From an uncultured Prevotellaceae bacterium (GTDB lineage: Bacteria; Bacteroidota; Bacteroidia; Bacteroidales; Bacteroidaceae): 64,000 bases of DNA. The stretch is taken from positions 1 through 64,000 of the forward strand of contig OMXS01000010.1 of NCBI GenBank assembly GCA_900315095.1, given 5' to 3'. Each line of letters opens with the position of its first letter. Positions within the stretch are counted from its first letter, which is position 1. Below, in pieces: positions 42,821 to 51,783 of this stretch. The notes under the pieces are model-generated. The model made no database searches. It was not told where the DNA came from and saw only the letters and a program-made list of their open reading frames with translations. The position numbers and the translations under genes are program-made.

Positions 42821-43998
42821 AAAAAATATTATTACTAGGCTCAGGCGAACTGGGCAAGGAATTTGTGATTGCGGCAAAACGCGCAGGACAGTATGTCATT
42901 GCATGCGACCGCTATGAGGGTGCTCCCGCTATGCAGGTGGCAGACGAGCGCGAGGTGTTCTCAATGCTCGACGGCGACGCCCTGGAGGCTGTGGTGCGCA
43001 AACACAAGCCAGACATCATCGTGCCGGAGATTGAGGCTATACGCACCGAACGTCTTTTCGACTTCGAGAAGGAGGGAGTGCAGGTGGTGCCCTCTGCTCG
43101 TGCGGTGAACTTCACCATGAACCGCCGCGCAATACGCGACCTCGCTTCAAAGGAACTGGGACTGCGCACGGCAAAATATTTCTATGCTAAGACCTTTGAG
43201 GAGTTCAAGAAGGCAGCCGACGAGATAGGATTCCCATGCGTGGTGAAGCCTCTGATGTCATCGTCTGGCCACGGACAGAGTTACGTTCATAACGACGACG
43301 AACTGGAGCAGGCTTTCCGCGAGGCTATGGAAGGCAGCCGCGGCGATGTCAAGGAGGTGATTATCGAGGAGTTCATTGACTTCGAGTCGGAGTTCACTCT
43401 GCTTACGGTGACTCAGAAGAACGCCCCCACCATCTTCTGCCCGCCCATCGGACATGTTCAGAAAGGTGGCGACTATCGTGAGTCGTGGCAACCATACAAG
43501 ATTAGCGACGAGGCTCTGAAGCAGGCGCAACACATGGCCGACGAGGTGACACGCGCCCTTACAGGTTACGGCATCTGGGGAGTGGAGTTCTTCCTTACAC
43601 GACAGGGCGAGGTGATATTCTCTGAACTGTCTCCACGTCCGCACGACACGGGTATGGTGACACTGGGGCACACCACTAACCTCTCGGAGTTTGAACTGCA
43701 TTTCCGCGCCGTGATGGGACTTCCCATCGCAGGCATTCACCTGGAACATGCTGGCGCTTCTGCCGTAATCCTCTCGCCAGAGGACAAGGTGGGCCAGCTG
43801 GACTATAACTTCGAGGATGCTCTTAAAGAAGACCGCACCCGCATCCGCATCTTCGGAAAGCCCGAGGCACACTTCGGCCGCCGCATGGGAGTGGTATTGT
43901 GCTATGGTGATATTGACGAAGACACCACAGCACTTCGCGACAAGGCAAAGCGCCTGGCAAAGACCGTGCTAGGCACAGAACCATACATGAAGAAATGA
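42817..43998 (+). CDS. purT: Formate-dependent phosphoribosylglycinamide formyltransferase
   Basis: The 393-residue ATP-grasp enzyme makes formyl-GAR from formate, ATP and GAR in purine synthesis. It opens with [13 protein letters not shown] and has the ATP-grasp blocks [34 protein letters not shown] and [13 protein letters not shown]. Length matches E. coli PurT (392). It lies inside a dTDP-sugar gene cluster with four-base overlaps on both sides, which looks like a housekeeping gene captured by the operon rather than a pathway link. Confidence 0.94.
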   Translation: MKKILLLGSGELGKEFVIAAKRAGQYVIACDRYEGAPAMQVADEREVFSMLDGDALEAVVRKHKPDIIVPEIEAIRTERLFDFEKEGVQVVPSARAVNFTMNRRAIRDLASKELGLRTAKYFYAKTFEEFKKAADEIGFPCVVKPLMSSSGHGQSYVHNDDELEQAFREAMEGSRGDVKEVIIEEFIDFESEFTLLTVTQKNAPTIFCPPIGHVQKGGDYRESWQPYKISDEALKQAQHMADEVTRALTGYGIWGVEFFLTRQGEVIFSELSPRPHDTGMVTLGHTTNLSEFELHFRAVMGLPIAGIHLEHAGASAVILSPEDKVGQLDYNFEDALKEDRTRIRIFGKPEAHFGRRMGVVLCYGDIDEDTTALRDKAKRLAKTVLGTEPYMKK

Positions 43999-44399
43999 TA
44001 GGAAAAATTATCGACCTGCCAAAGATTGTTGACCCGCGCGGTAATCTGACCGTCACGGAGCAGATGAGGAATGTGCCTTTCGACATTGCGCGTGTCTACT
44101 GGACCTACGACGTGCCTTCTGGTGAACGGCGTGGCGGTCATGCTCACCGTACCTGCGAGGAGCTTATCATTGCCGTCAGCGGTTCGTTTGACGTGATACT
44201 TGATGACGGGAAGGGCAACAAAGAGACATACCACATGAATCACCCTTACCAGGGACTTTATGTAGGAACAGGAGTATGGCGTACGCTTGAGGATTTCTCC
44301 AGCGGCGCCGTATGTCTGGTGCTGGCCTCTGAGTTTTTCGACGAAGAAGAGTATATTTACGATTACGATGAGTTCATAAGGCTGAAAAAGAGTGTTTGA
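43995..44399 (+). CDS. FdtA/WxcM-like dTDP-4-oxo-6-deoxyhexose 3,4-ketoisomerase
   Basis: The 134-residue cupin isomerises dTDP-4-keto-6-deoxyglucose to the 3-keto sugar. The motif [20 protein letters not shown] (residues 37-56) provides the catalytic histidines of the RmlC-like cupin, and [18 protein letters not shown] is the family N-terminus. Whether the product has galacto (FdtA) or gluco (QdtA) configuration cannot be told. It overlaps purT by four bases and the next gene by eight. Confidence 0.85.
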   Translation: MIGKIIDLPKIVDPRGNLTVTEQMRNVPFDIARVYWTYDVPSGERRGGHAHRTCEELIIAVSGSFDVILDDGKGNKETYHMNHPYQGLYVGTGVWRTLEDFSSGAVCLVLASEFFDEEEYIYDYDEFIRLKKSV

Positions 44400-45330
44400 C
44401 ATTGTAAGATACACAAGCAACAAGGCTGACGAATGGAATGCGTTTGTGGCGCAGTCAAAGAACGGGACATTCCTCTTTGACCGCCATTACATGGACTACC
44501 ATAGCGACCGCTTCGAGGATTATTCCCTGATGTTCTATTTGCGTGGCAGGCTTTATGCTTTGCTGCCTGCCAACAAAAAAGAAGACAGATTGCAGTCGCA
44601 CATGGGACTTACCTACGGAGGGCTGGTCATGGACGCAAAGACCACCGCTGCCCTGACGGTATCATTGTTTAATGAGTTAAACGATTATCTGCGACAGCAT
44701 GGTTTCAGCAAAGTGCTGTATAAGTGTGTGCCTTGGATTTACCATCAGATGGCGTCCGAGGAAGATCTTTATGCAATGTCAAGAACTTGCAACGCCCGAC
44801 TCGTAAGCCGTGATTTAGGCACAGTTATTATACAACGAAACACCATAAGATGGGAGCGTGTTAGGCGCCGCGCTCTGAAAAGGGCCGAAGAAGCAGGGCT
44901 TGTAGTTGAGAAGTCGGAAGACTATGCCGGTTTCTGGCATGTTCTCGAAAATAACCTTGAAACAAAATACGGTTCTAAGCCCGTACACACACTACAGGAA
45001 ATGGAATTGTTGCATTCTCGTTTTCCCGACAATATAGTTCTTTATGTATCTAAGAAGGGCGACGAGATACTTGCTGGCATCGTAATATATGTTTCTTCTC
45101 AGGTCGTCCGGGCGCAGTATAGTTCGGCAACACCATTAGGCAAGCAGTTGGGTGCCATTGACGTTATTTATGACCGCATCATCAATCACGATTACAGCGG
45201 ATTCCCCTACTTCGAGTTTGGCACATCAGCAGTAGGACACACCAATGTCATCAACGAATCGCTGGTTTTCCAGAAAGAAGGCTTCGGGGGACGATGTATA
45301 TGCTTCGACCAATATGAATGGGAACCTTAA
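44392..45330 (+). CDS. GNAT/FemAB-like acyltransferase in the dTDP-sugar cluster
   Basis: The 312-residue cytoplasmic protein starts with GTG at 44392, inside the end of the isomerase gene. It resembles BioF2/FemAB-type GNAT proteins: an N-terminal half with MFYLRGRLYALLPAN and MGLTYGGLVMD, and a C-terminal half with YVSKKGDEILAGIVIYVSSQ, YSSATPLGKQLGAIDVIYD and FPYFEFGTSAVG. It could acylate the 3-amino sugar made by the cluster, but FdtC-type enzymes are usually left-handed beta helices, so the role is inferred only from place. Confidence 0.7.
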   Translation: MFDIVRYTSNKADEWNAFVAQSKNGTFLFDRHYMDYHSDRFEDYSLMFYLRGRLYALLPANKKEDRLQSHMGLTYGGLVMDAKTTAALTVSLFNELNDYLRQHGFSKVLYKCVPWIYHQMASEEDLYAMSRTCNARLVSRDLGTVIIQRNTIRWERVRRRALKRAEEAGLVVEKSEDYAGFWHVLENNLETKYGSKPVHTLQEMELLHSRFPDNIVLYVSKKGDEILAGIVIYVSSQVVRAQYSSATPLGKQLGAIDVIYDRIINHDYSGFPYFEFGTSAVGHTNVINESLVFQKEGFGGRCICFDQYEWEP

Positions 45331-47094
45331 ATGCCTATGACCGTCGTTGAAAGAATAAAGAAAATATCTGCGGTGTTGATGAAACCTCTGCTTAAGAACA
45401 GCAGGTTTTTCATCGTCATGTTCTGCATCGGACTGTTGTCGGTGATGGTGGTTCATCGCGGAATGCGGCACATCAGCGTTTTCGAGTTATTCTTTGAGAC
45501 TTATCTTCTAACGGCATTGGTGAGTTGCTTCCCACGCTGGCTGAGCAACATCACTAAGGGCGTGTGCTATGTGCTGGCTTATGTGCTGGGCATTGTTGAC
45601 ATGTTCGTGTTCTACCGACTTGACTTTCCGCTCGGCCCTGCATTTCTCAGACTCTGCTTGCAGACCAACAAGCAGGAGGCAAGCGAGGCAATACAGTCAT
45701 ATGTCACATGGGACTCGATAATGTCACCGGTACTTCTGTTCTTGGTTATACTTGCCTTGCATCTGCTTTCCTACCGCATAAACATAAAGGAGTTCCGAAT
45801 ACCTCATAAACTGAATAATGTTATATTGCTGTGCCTTGCTCCGCTATTGCTCTTCTCTGGCGTGTTGAGCCTTAAGAACGAGTGGTTTATCGTCAGAAAC
45901 ATGCTTGCATACGACGGCGACGATATGGAGAGACAGGCTCAGTTGCCGTATGACGGCGGATTCTATCTTCCCATTTACCGATTCCTCTATGCCTCAAAGG
46001 CAATGAATATCGATGAGTTGAAGATTCGACGACTGATAGATAATTCCTCGCGAGTGAAAGTGGGACGATGCGCCTATACCGTACCGAACATCGTGCTCAT
46101 CGTGGGAGAGTCGTACAACCGCCACCACTCGTCACTTTATGGTTACCCGCTGAAGACCACACCTCTTCAGGAAGAGTTGGCTAAGAAGGACGAGTTGATT
46201 GCTTTCACCAATGTTATAAGCCCAGCCAACAACACGTCGCAGTCGTTCCACCTTGCGTTCTCGCTCTATGCCACAGGGTGCGAGGGGCAATGGGAGAGTT
46301 ACCCTTTGCTGCTGCAATTGTTCAAGCAGTCGGGATATAACGTGACGTTCATCACAAACCAATATGTCAATGACATCAAGGCTGTGATATGGGATTATAA
46401 CGGGAGCCGTTTCATGAACACTCCCGAACTGAGCGAACGCCAATTCTCACATCGCAACACGAAAAAGCACCCATACGACATGGGGTTGTTGGAGGACTAC
46501 GACTCGCTGAAGCGATTCGAGACAGACCATAACCTAACGGTGTTCCACACCTATGGACTGCATTTCATGTATGATGTGCGCTATCCCAAGGACCAGCGGC
46601 GATTCTACCCTCGCCATTACAAGCGTCCTGACTTGAGCGAGTTCGACGTGGACAACCTGTCGCACTACGACAATGCTGTGCTCTATAACGACAAGGTGCT
46701 TGCGGAGATTGTGAAACGCTTCGCCGACCGTGATGCTGTTGTCATCTTCATGCCCGACCATGGTGAGATGGTTTACGACAACTGCGACCAATATGCACGC
46801 AACCTGAACCCCAAAACACGCAACGAGATAACGCAGCAATTCGATATTCCTTTCTGGATTTGGTGCTCGCCAATGTTCAAAGAGCAACACGAAGAATTGT
46901 TCGAGAAAATAAAGAAGGCGCGCAACCTGCCGTTTATGACCGACAACATTGACCAGCTTCTGGTTTTCCTGGGTGGCATATCTACCGAATATTACCGCCC
47001 AGAGGACAATCCGCTGAGCGAGAAATATGACAAGAAGCGCAAGCGCATCATAATGGACGGAATTGATTACGACAAGATAATAAAACAACCATGA
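45331..47094 (+). CDS. Phosphoethanolamine transferase-like membrane sulfatase-fold protein
   Basis: The 587-residue protein has about five N-terminal membrane helices (to about residue 190) and a periplasmic alkaline phosphatase-fold domain. Motifs are IVLIVGESYNRHHSSLYGY (metal site, about 258), the nucleophile Thr in SPANNTSQSF (about 302) and MPDHGEMVYDN (about 476). This is the EptA/OpgE layout and predicts transfer of phosphoethanolamine to lipid A or a surface glycan. It starts one base after the GNAT-like stop and overlaps the aminotransferase gene by four bases. Confidence 0.83.
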   Translation: MPMTVVERIKKISAVLMKPLLKNSRFFIVMFCIGLLSVMVVHRGMRHISVFELFFETYLLTALVSCFPRWLSNITKGVCYVLAYVLGIVDMFVFYRLDFPLGPAFLRLCLQTNKQEASEAIQSYVTWDSIMSPVLLFLVILALHLLSYRINIKEFRIPHKLNNVILLCLAPLLLFSGVLSLKNEWFIVRNMLAYDGDDMERQAQLPYDGGFYLPIYRFLYASKAMNIDELKIRRLIDNSSRVKVGRCAYTVPNIVLIVGESYNRHHSSLYGYPLKTTPLQEELAKKDELIAFTNVISPANNTSQSFHLAFSLYATGCEGQWESYPLLLQLFKQSGYNVTFITNQYVNDIKAVIWDYNGSRFMNTPELSERQFSHRNTKKHPYDMGLLEDYDSLKRFETDHNLTVFHTYGLHFMYDVRYPKDQRRFYPRHYKRPDLSEFDVDNLSHYDNAVLYNDKVLAEIVKRFADRDAVVIFMPDHGEMVYDNCDQYARNLNPKTRNEITQQFDIPFWIWCSPMFKEQHEELFEKIKKARNLPFMTDNIDQLLVFLGGISTEYYRPEDNPLSEKYDKKRKRIIMDGIDYDKIIKQP

Positions 47095-48200
47095 TAGAAT
47101 ACTTATCACTGGAGCGCATCAACGCAATGCACGGAGACGAGATACAAGATGCCGTAAGACGTGTTGTCAAGAGCGGATGGTATCTGAGAGGCGAGAGCGT
47201 AAGGCAGTTCGAGCACGACTTTTCGCGATATGTGGGAAGCAGACACTGTGTCGGCGTAGCTAACGGACTGGATGCGCTGACGCTTATTTTGCGCGCTTAC
47301 ATTGAGATGGGTGTGATGAGCGAGGGCGACGAAGTGATTGTCCCGGCAAACACCTACATTGCTTCCATACTTGCGATTACGGAAAACCGTCTGCGCCCGG
47401 TGCTTGTGGAGCCGCGCATAGACACGTTCCAGATTGACGACGAGAAGATAGAACAAGCCATCACTAAACGCACACGCGCCATAATGATAGTGCATCTTTA
47501 CGGTAATCAGGCCTACACGGAAAAGATAGGAGACATCTGCCAGCGTCACGGGCTGGCACTTATTGAGGATTGCGCACAGGCTCACGGACTAAAGAGAATC
47601 ACACAACACCTGTCTATTCCATCCGCTTCAGCTTATAGTTTCTATCCAGGAAAGAATCTCGGGGCACTGGGTGATGCCGGTGCTGTCACTACAGACGACG
47701 ATGCGCTTGCCGATATTGTGAAAGCGCTGGGCAACTATGGTTCATCTGAGAAGTACGTGTTCAGATATAAGGGAAGGAACAGCCGCATGGACGAGATACA
47801 GGCTGCAGTACTCAGCGTGAAACTCAAATATCTCGATGAAGAAAACAAGAGGAGACGAGAGATAGCACATTACTATCAAGAACATATCAACAACGACGCG
47901 GTCATAGTGCCTTCGCGTGATTATTGCGAACGTAGCGTGCATCACATTTTCCCAATTCTATGCCACAAGCGTGACATGCTACAACAATGTTTAAAGGAAC
48001 AAGGAGTGATGACATTGATACACTACCCTATCCCACCTCATCTCCAGCAATGCTATAGCGAATGGAATGATTTGAGTCTGCCCATAACAGAAAGAATTCA
48101 CCGAGAAGAACTAAGTCTGCCATGTAACCAAGCAATGACTGAGGCAGAGGTGGAGAAAGTGGTGGCGGCGGTTAATAGCTTCAACGTCACCACATTATAA
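47091..48200 (+). CDS. DegT/DnrJ/EryC1-type sugar aminotransferase (FdtB-like)
   Basis: The 369-residue PLP enzyme adds an amino group to a keto sugar nucleotide. It has VANGLDALTLIL, EVIVPANTYIAS, VHLYGNQ, IEDCAQAHG and the PLP lysine in FYPGKNLGALGDAGA (Lys at about 188). Together with RfbB and the FdtA-like isomerase it should make a dTDP-3-amino-3,6-dideoxyhexose. It overlaps the phosphoethanolamine-transferase-like gene by four bases and is followed by a multi-pass membrane protein. Confidence 0.9.
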   Translation: MIEYLSLERINAMHGDEIQDAVRRVVKSGWYLRGESVRQFEHDFSRYVGSRHCVGVANGLDALTLILRAYIEMGVMSEGDEVIVPANTYIASILAITENRLRPVLVEPRIDTFQIDDEKIEQAITKRTRAIMIVHLYGNQAYTEKIGDICQRHGLALIEDCAQAHGLKRITQHLSIPSASAYSFYPGKNLGALGDAGAVTTDDDALADIVKALGNYGSSEKYVFRYKGRNSRMDEIQAAVLSVKLKYLDEENKRRREIAHYYQEHINNDAVIVPSRDYCERSVHHIFPILCHKRDMLQQCLKEQGVMTLIHYPIPPHLQQCYSEWNDLSLPITERIHREELSLPCNQAMTEAEVEKVVAAVNSFNVTTL

Positions 48201-48266
48201 TAACAATGTCATTATCACGTTATAACGTTGTTATGTAATAACGATAAAAAGCATAAGGAGGAAACC

Positions 48267-50063
48267 ATGCTAAGACTATTTAACAACAACGAGAGCGCCA
48301 ATGTGGAGGTGCATGGAACGAGATGGTTTGTCACTTATCTCGTAGTGGCAGCATTGTTTCTCACGGTCACATCGTTGCAAGGCATATCGTATTATGACAT
48401 TGGCTTCTATCTATCTGGTTATCAGTACTTCAACGATGATCCGTTCGCGTCTTACTTCTTGGCACAATGGTATCTTACATTCCGCTTCTTAGGCTTCGTT
48501 TGCAATGTTCTTGGCATAGATACCTATCTTGGCCTGCGCATCCTGCGCACTATTTTCCTGCTCGTTTTTCAAACCATTATTTACTTATATCTGCGCAAGA
48601 GCATAAAGACAAAATACATTATTGCAGGCATGGCAATGACTACGCTGGCGCAATATGGAGCCTATAGCGAAATCAACTATAACGACCTCTCCATTTTTAT
48701 GCTCGTATGCGCCATTCTATTATATCACAAAGGACTAACTTCTAACACCCCGCTCGACCCTAAAGGACGCTTTGCTTGCAAAGAACACCCAACACTCATC
48801 CTCCTGTCAGGTCTCCTCATAGGCATCTCATTCTTCATGCGAATGGTTAATCTGACATTTACTCTCCTACCGTTCGCTGCGATAATAGCATGTAAGGTAT
48901 ACAATGTAAGAGTGTCATGGTGGAGACAGTTGGTTTACTTCTTCCTTGGTGTCGTCGTTGGTTGTCTTCTTGTCTTGGGCATAGCGTGGGCAGACGGAAC
49001 GCTCAGCGTGTTGCAACAAACATTCACCGACCTCATATCGATAAGCACCGACAAGACCGACAAGCATAGTTTCGGTATGATTGCGAGGTTCTACCTCTAT
49101 GATGTACTGGCAGAAGTGAAGATGGCACTCTTCGTTGCCTTTGTGATGTATGGCTTCATCCTGGCTCGCATGCAGGTAAGCGGACGACTCCTTCATGTCG
49201 CTTATGCGTTACTGGCGGCTATCATCGCCTACGTTGTCTATCGTGACGGCAAAGCTGGAAACATTGCCGTAGGTTTCTGTCTTGCGGTATTCTTGCTCGA
49301 CTTCTTCACGCAAAAACTCATACGCAAGCATCCAAAAAGAAACACCTCTTTATATTCAGAGTGGCGCTTGAATAGCGAAACGAAGAAAGAACTCCCAACA
49401 TCTGACGCCCAGAGAGGATTACTCTTCGCCCTCGCGATGTTCATCCCTCTCGTTTTCCCCATTGGAAGTAATGGAACAAATCAATTCTATGGTCAGATGA
49501 TATGCATCGTGGCTCTGCCTATAGCTGTAGCGGCGCTAATGAAAGGTTCAGACAATCCTTCATTCCATACCGGAAAACTCGCAGGGATATACATCATAGC
49601 CGCCATTTGTATAGGAATGACCGTTACAAACGTGCTCCGCCCGATGATGGAAGACGGCAACCGACTACAGTGCAGATATACAATTGACAGTCATGCCACG
49701 GGTTTCTTGTTGACAAACGAGGACAACGCCGCGATACACAACCGCATGGTGCACGAGGTAAAGCCGCTGATACCTCAGGGCAGCCACCTCATCTGCAATT
49801 TCTCGATAACCATGATTTCGGTGCTGGATTGCAAGCCATACGCCATATTTGCTGACGGGTACTCTACTCCTGAACGTGCCGAGAGATATCTGCATGCAGC
49901 ATACGAGCGCAGCCGAGACGGCAAGCAACTGCCGTTCTTGCTTGTAGATGAGGAAAAGGAAAGCGAATGCTTCAGTCACATACGCACCGTTCTCTCCACA
50001 TTCTCACCATACGAAGAAATATGGCGTAGTGAAAACTACGTGCTACTAAAACCCAAAAACTAA
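48267..50063 (+). CDS. Multi-pass membrane protein, possible GT-C glycosyltransferase
   Basis: The 598-residue protein has about eleven membrane helices, an early periplasmic loop with acidic residues (GISYYDIGFYLSGYQYFND) and a C-terminal soluble domain. That layout resembles GT-C polyprenyl-phosphate-sugar glycosyltransferases, but no firm signature is seen. The ATG at 48267 has a strong AAGGAGGA site, unusual in this genome. Two stretches (about 158-174 and 365-376) look inserted and share sequence with the palindromic element in xseA. It closes the sugar operon, before the terminator at 50094. Confidence 0.65.
   Translation: MLRLFNNNESANVEVHGTRWFVTYLVVAALFLTVTSLQGISYYDIGFYLSGYQYFNDDPFASYFLAQWYLTFRFLGFVCNVLGIDTYLGLRILRTIFLLVFQTIIYLYLRKSIKTKYIIAGMAMTTLAQYGAYSEINYNDLSIFMLVCAILLYHKGLTSNTPLDPKGRFACKEHPTLILLSGLLIGISFFMRMVNLTFTLLPFAAIIACKVYNVRVSWWRQLVYFFLGVVVGCLLVLGIAWADGTLSVLQQTFTDLISISTDKTDKHSFGMIARFYLYDVLAEVKMALFVAFVMYGFILARMQVSGRLLHVAYALLAAIIAYVVYRDGKAGNIAVGFCLAVFLLDFFTQKLIRKHPKRNTSLYSEWRLNSETKKELPTSDAQRGLLFALAMFIPLVFPIGSNGTNQFYGQMICIVALPIAVAALMKGSDNPSFHTGKLAGIYIIAAICIGMTVTNVLRPMMEDGNRLQCRYTIDSHATGFLLTNEDNAAIHNRMVHEVKPLIPQGSHLICNFSITMISVLDCKPYAIFADGYSTPERAERYLHAAYERSRDGKQLPFLLVDEEKESECFSHIRTVLSTFSPYEEIWRSENYVLLKPKN
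48741..48790 (+). repeat. Diverged copy of the xseA palindromic element inside the membrane-protein gene (first)
   Basis: CCGCTCGACCCTAAAGGACG and CTTTG here match CCGCTCGACCCGAAGGGGCG and CTTTC in xseA. The frame is the same, giving PLDPKGRF in both proteins. The right half has decayed. Confidence 0.65.
49363..49393 (+). repeat. Diverged copy of the xseA palindromic element inside the membrane-protein gene (second)
   Basis: The right half of the element is preserved: GGCGCTT, GCGAA, CG and AGAAAGAAC align with xseA, about 26 of 31 bases by eye. The peptide WRLNSETKKE parallels GRFQSEAEKE in xseA, again in the same frame. Confidence 0.55.
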
Positions 50064-50093
50064 GCAACAAGTCCCTGTATAAATAACATGAAT

Positions 50094-50126
50094 CGACTCT
50101 CATTTCATGAATTGGGAGTCGTTTTT
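50094..50126 (+). terminator. Intrinsic terminator of the sugar/envelope operon
   Basis: CGACTC (50094-50099) and GAGTCG (50116-50121) with adjacent weaker pairs are followed by TTTTTCATTTTTT. It lies 31 bases after the last stop codon. Confidence 0.75.
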
Positions 50127-50161
50127 CATTTTTTGGTAGTGTGTGTTTTCGCTATTTATAC

Positions 50162-50169
50162 TATATTTG
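50162..50169 (+). promoter_or_regulatory. TAnnTTTG promoter element for the small lipoprotein gene
   Basis: TATATTTG followed by CGCAAC; the ATG at 50200 is 30 bases downstream. Confidence 0.6.
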
Positions 50170-50199
50170 CGCAACATACTAAACCTATCTATAAACATT

Positions 50200-50664
50200 A
50201 TGAAGAATATTATCCTGATTACATTCTGTTCACTACTGATGTGTTCATGTTTCTTTCTTCCCAAAAAGAGTCCTGAACAATCAGTTGCCAAGGATTCCTC
50301 TTGGGACTACTGGCTCATAGGCTCGTGGCACTATCAAGACGCCAACGAAGGCGAGCAATCTGCATGGCCGGAGGGCATAGAGTGCTTCTATGGGAATGGA
50401 GACTACGAGAACTACACCCAGACCAGCGACGGAAAGAAAGTCCTTGTTAGCGGACAGTGGAAACTCGACCGTAACGAAGACTTTGTTGTTTTAGTGCATA
50501 CAACAAGTGTGAGGACCTCTGAAGGCATCGTAAGTAAAAACGAAAAAACGGTGAAATACGTTATTTACAGTCTCAAACCAAATTCGGCCCTTACTTACAT
50601 GGCAGGAAAAACCTTCCGCACAGCCGCGTGGGCTGATGACGATTCAAACGAAAGCAAGAGATAA
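50200..50664 (+). CDS. Small lipoprotein with lipocalin-like body
   Basis: The 154-residue product has a short lipoprotein signal (ITFCSLLMCS-C17). The body has WLIGSWHYQDANEG, ECFYGNGDYENYTQ, KVLVSGQWKLDRNEDFVVLV and VKYVIYSLKPNSALTY, a strand-rich pattern like lipocalin-type DUF proteins (GxW near the start). I do not recognise the family. It starts at the ATG before the signal peptide and is three bases from the next gene, so the two are an operon. Confidence 0.65.
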   Translation: MKNIILITFCSLLMCSCFFLPKKSPEQSVAKDSSWDYWLIGSWHYQDANEGEQSAWPEGIECFYGNGDYENYTQTSDGKKVLVSGQWKLDRNEDFVVLVHTTSVRTSEGIVSKNEKTVKYVIYSLKPNSALTYMAGKTFRTAAWADDDSNESKR

Positions 50665-50667
50665 GCT

Positions 50668-51702
50668 ATGAAAAAATACAATTCAAACACCAACTATCGT
50701 CGGCATCTATTGCTGATGCTGGCATTAGTCATACCATTCATAACCATGTTGGCACAAGGTTACAACCAGGATCTTTACAAGCAAGGTGACGATGGCGGCA
50801 CGGTATATGTGAACACCAAGGCTCCTGGCGTTCACAAAGAATATGACGCCAAATATGGAGGAGTTGTGTGGAAGAACAGCATGGGCAGTTACATATGTCG
50901 CGATGAGAACATGAAACCCATACACGACATAGACAAAAACGTTTTCTTCAATGGAGACAAGAATAACAGCTGGGTTCATAAGGAGTACGACAAAGAGCGC
51001 AAGTGCTACATCTGGAAGGACAACACCGGCAACTTCTTAGGTCGTGACAAACCAGAAAAGCAAGATATAAAAAACTGGCTTGACTCTGACGACGAGAACT
51101 GGATGGCAAAAGGAAACGTGCCAAAGGGTACGCTTTCGGAAAGCAGTCAGTTAACAAGAAAAGAAATCAAGAAAAGACTGGAGAATCTTGAGATAGCACA
51201 ATACGATGCACAGAAAGACCGTGCTAAACAAGAGAATGACGTGGACATGAACAGCCGGCGAGGCGGTTCTATCAGCCTCAACGAAGAAAGCGAAGGAGGC
51301 GGTTCTGTTTCCGGTGTCAAGTATGAAGATGTTGACTATGCCGACATCGAGAACCTATTGAATTATCTTGATGGGCAGGTGGCTGTAATGTCAGGTGAAT
51401 TGGCAAATGCTAAGAAGATGTTGCACAAGAACGGCTACACGGAATATAGCACTCTAATTGGCAATGCTCAGGCAACACTCAACCATTACAAGCAGAGGCG
51501 CCAGTCAACACGCGACCTCGCAAAGATGGTTCGCTATGCCGATGCCTCGGTGGAAGAGATGGACCAACAGCTGAACATCATTTATCAAGCACTTGTCGAT
51601 GCCGGCACAGTCAAATATTATGGCAGTACCATCAAGCAAATGAAAAGCGGACTGAACAAATATCGCGCAGACCGCAAGAAGATACGTTTCTGGGGCGAAT
51701 GA
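50668..51702 (+). CDS. Secreted protein with helical C-terminal domain
   Basis: The 344-residue protein has a signal peptide (about 1-30, ending MLAQ). Two copies of a short motif follow: VHKEYDAKYGGVVWKNSMGS and VHKEYDKERKCYIWKDNTGN, each about 20 residues, an internal duplication. The C-terminal half from about 220 is helical with Gln, Lys and Ala-rich heptad-like spacing (GELANAKKMLHKNG, NAQATLNHYKQRRQSTRDLA). I do not recognise it. It follows the small lipoprotein gene and ends at a strong terminator. Confidence 0.6.
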   Translation: MKKYNSNTNYRRHLLLMLALVIPFITMLAQGYNQDLYKQGDDGGTVYVNTKAPGVHKEYDAKYGGVVWKNSMGSYICRDENMKPIHDIDKNVFFNGDKNNSWVHKEYDKERKCYIWKDNTGNFLGRDKPEKQDIKNWLDSDDENWMAKGNVPKGTLSESSQLTRKEIKKRLENLEIAQYDAQKDRAKQENDVDMNSRRGGSISLNEESEGGGSVSGVKYEDVDYADIENLLNYLDGQVAVMSGELANAKKMLHKNGYTEYSTLIGNAQATLNHYKQRRQSTRDLAKMVRYADASVEEMDQQLNIIYQALVDAGTVKYYGSTIKQMKSGLNKYRADRKKIRFWGE

Positions 51703-51728
51703 CAAGTATGCTTACATAACTTTTTTTA

Positions 51729-51773
51729 GGGAGAGATTCTCTACACTTACACGAGAAATTCTCTCCCATTTTT
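51729..51773. terminator. Strong hairpin terminator between convergent genes
   Basis: GGGAGAGATTCTC (51729-51741) and GAGAAATTCTCTCCC (51753-51767) pair with a two-base bulge, followed by ATTTTTG; seven T precede it, so it can serve both directions. Confidence 0.8.
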
Positions 51774-51783
51774 GTGTGTAGGG

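Noticed and set aside
48200-48234. ATAACAA/TTGTTAT inverted repeat before the membrane-protein gene
   Set aside because: Seven-base arms of A/T-rich sequence are expected by chance and show no other signal.
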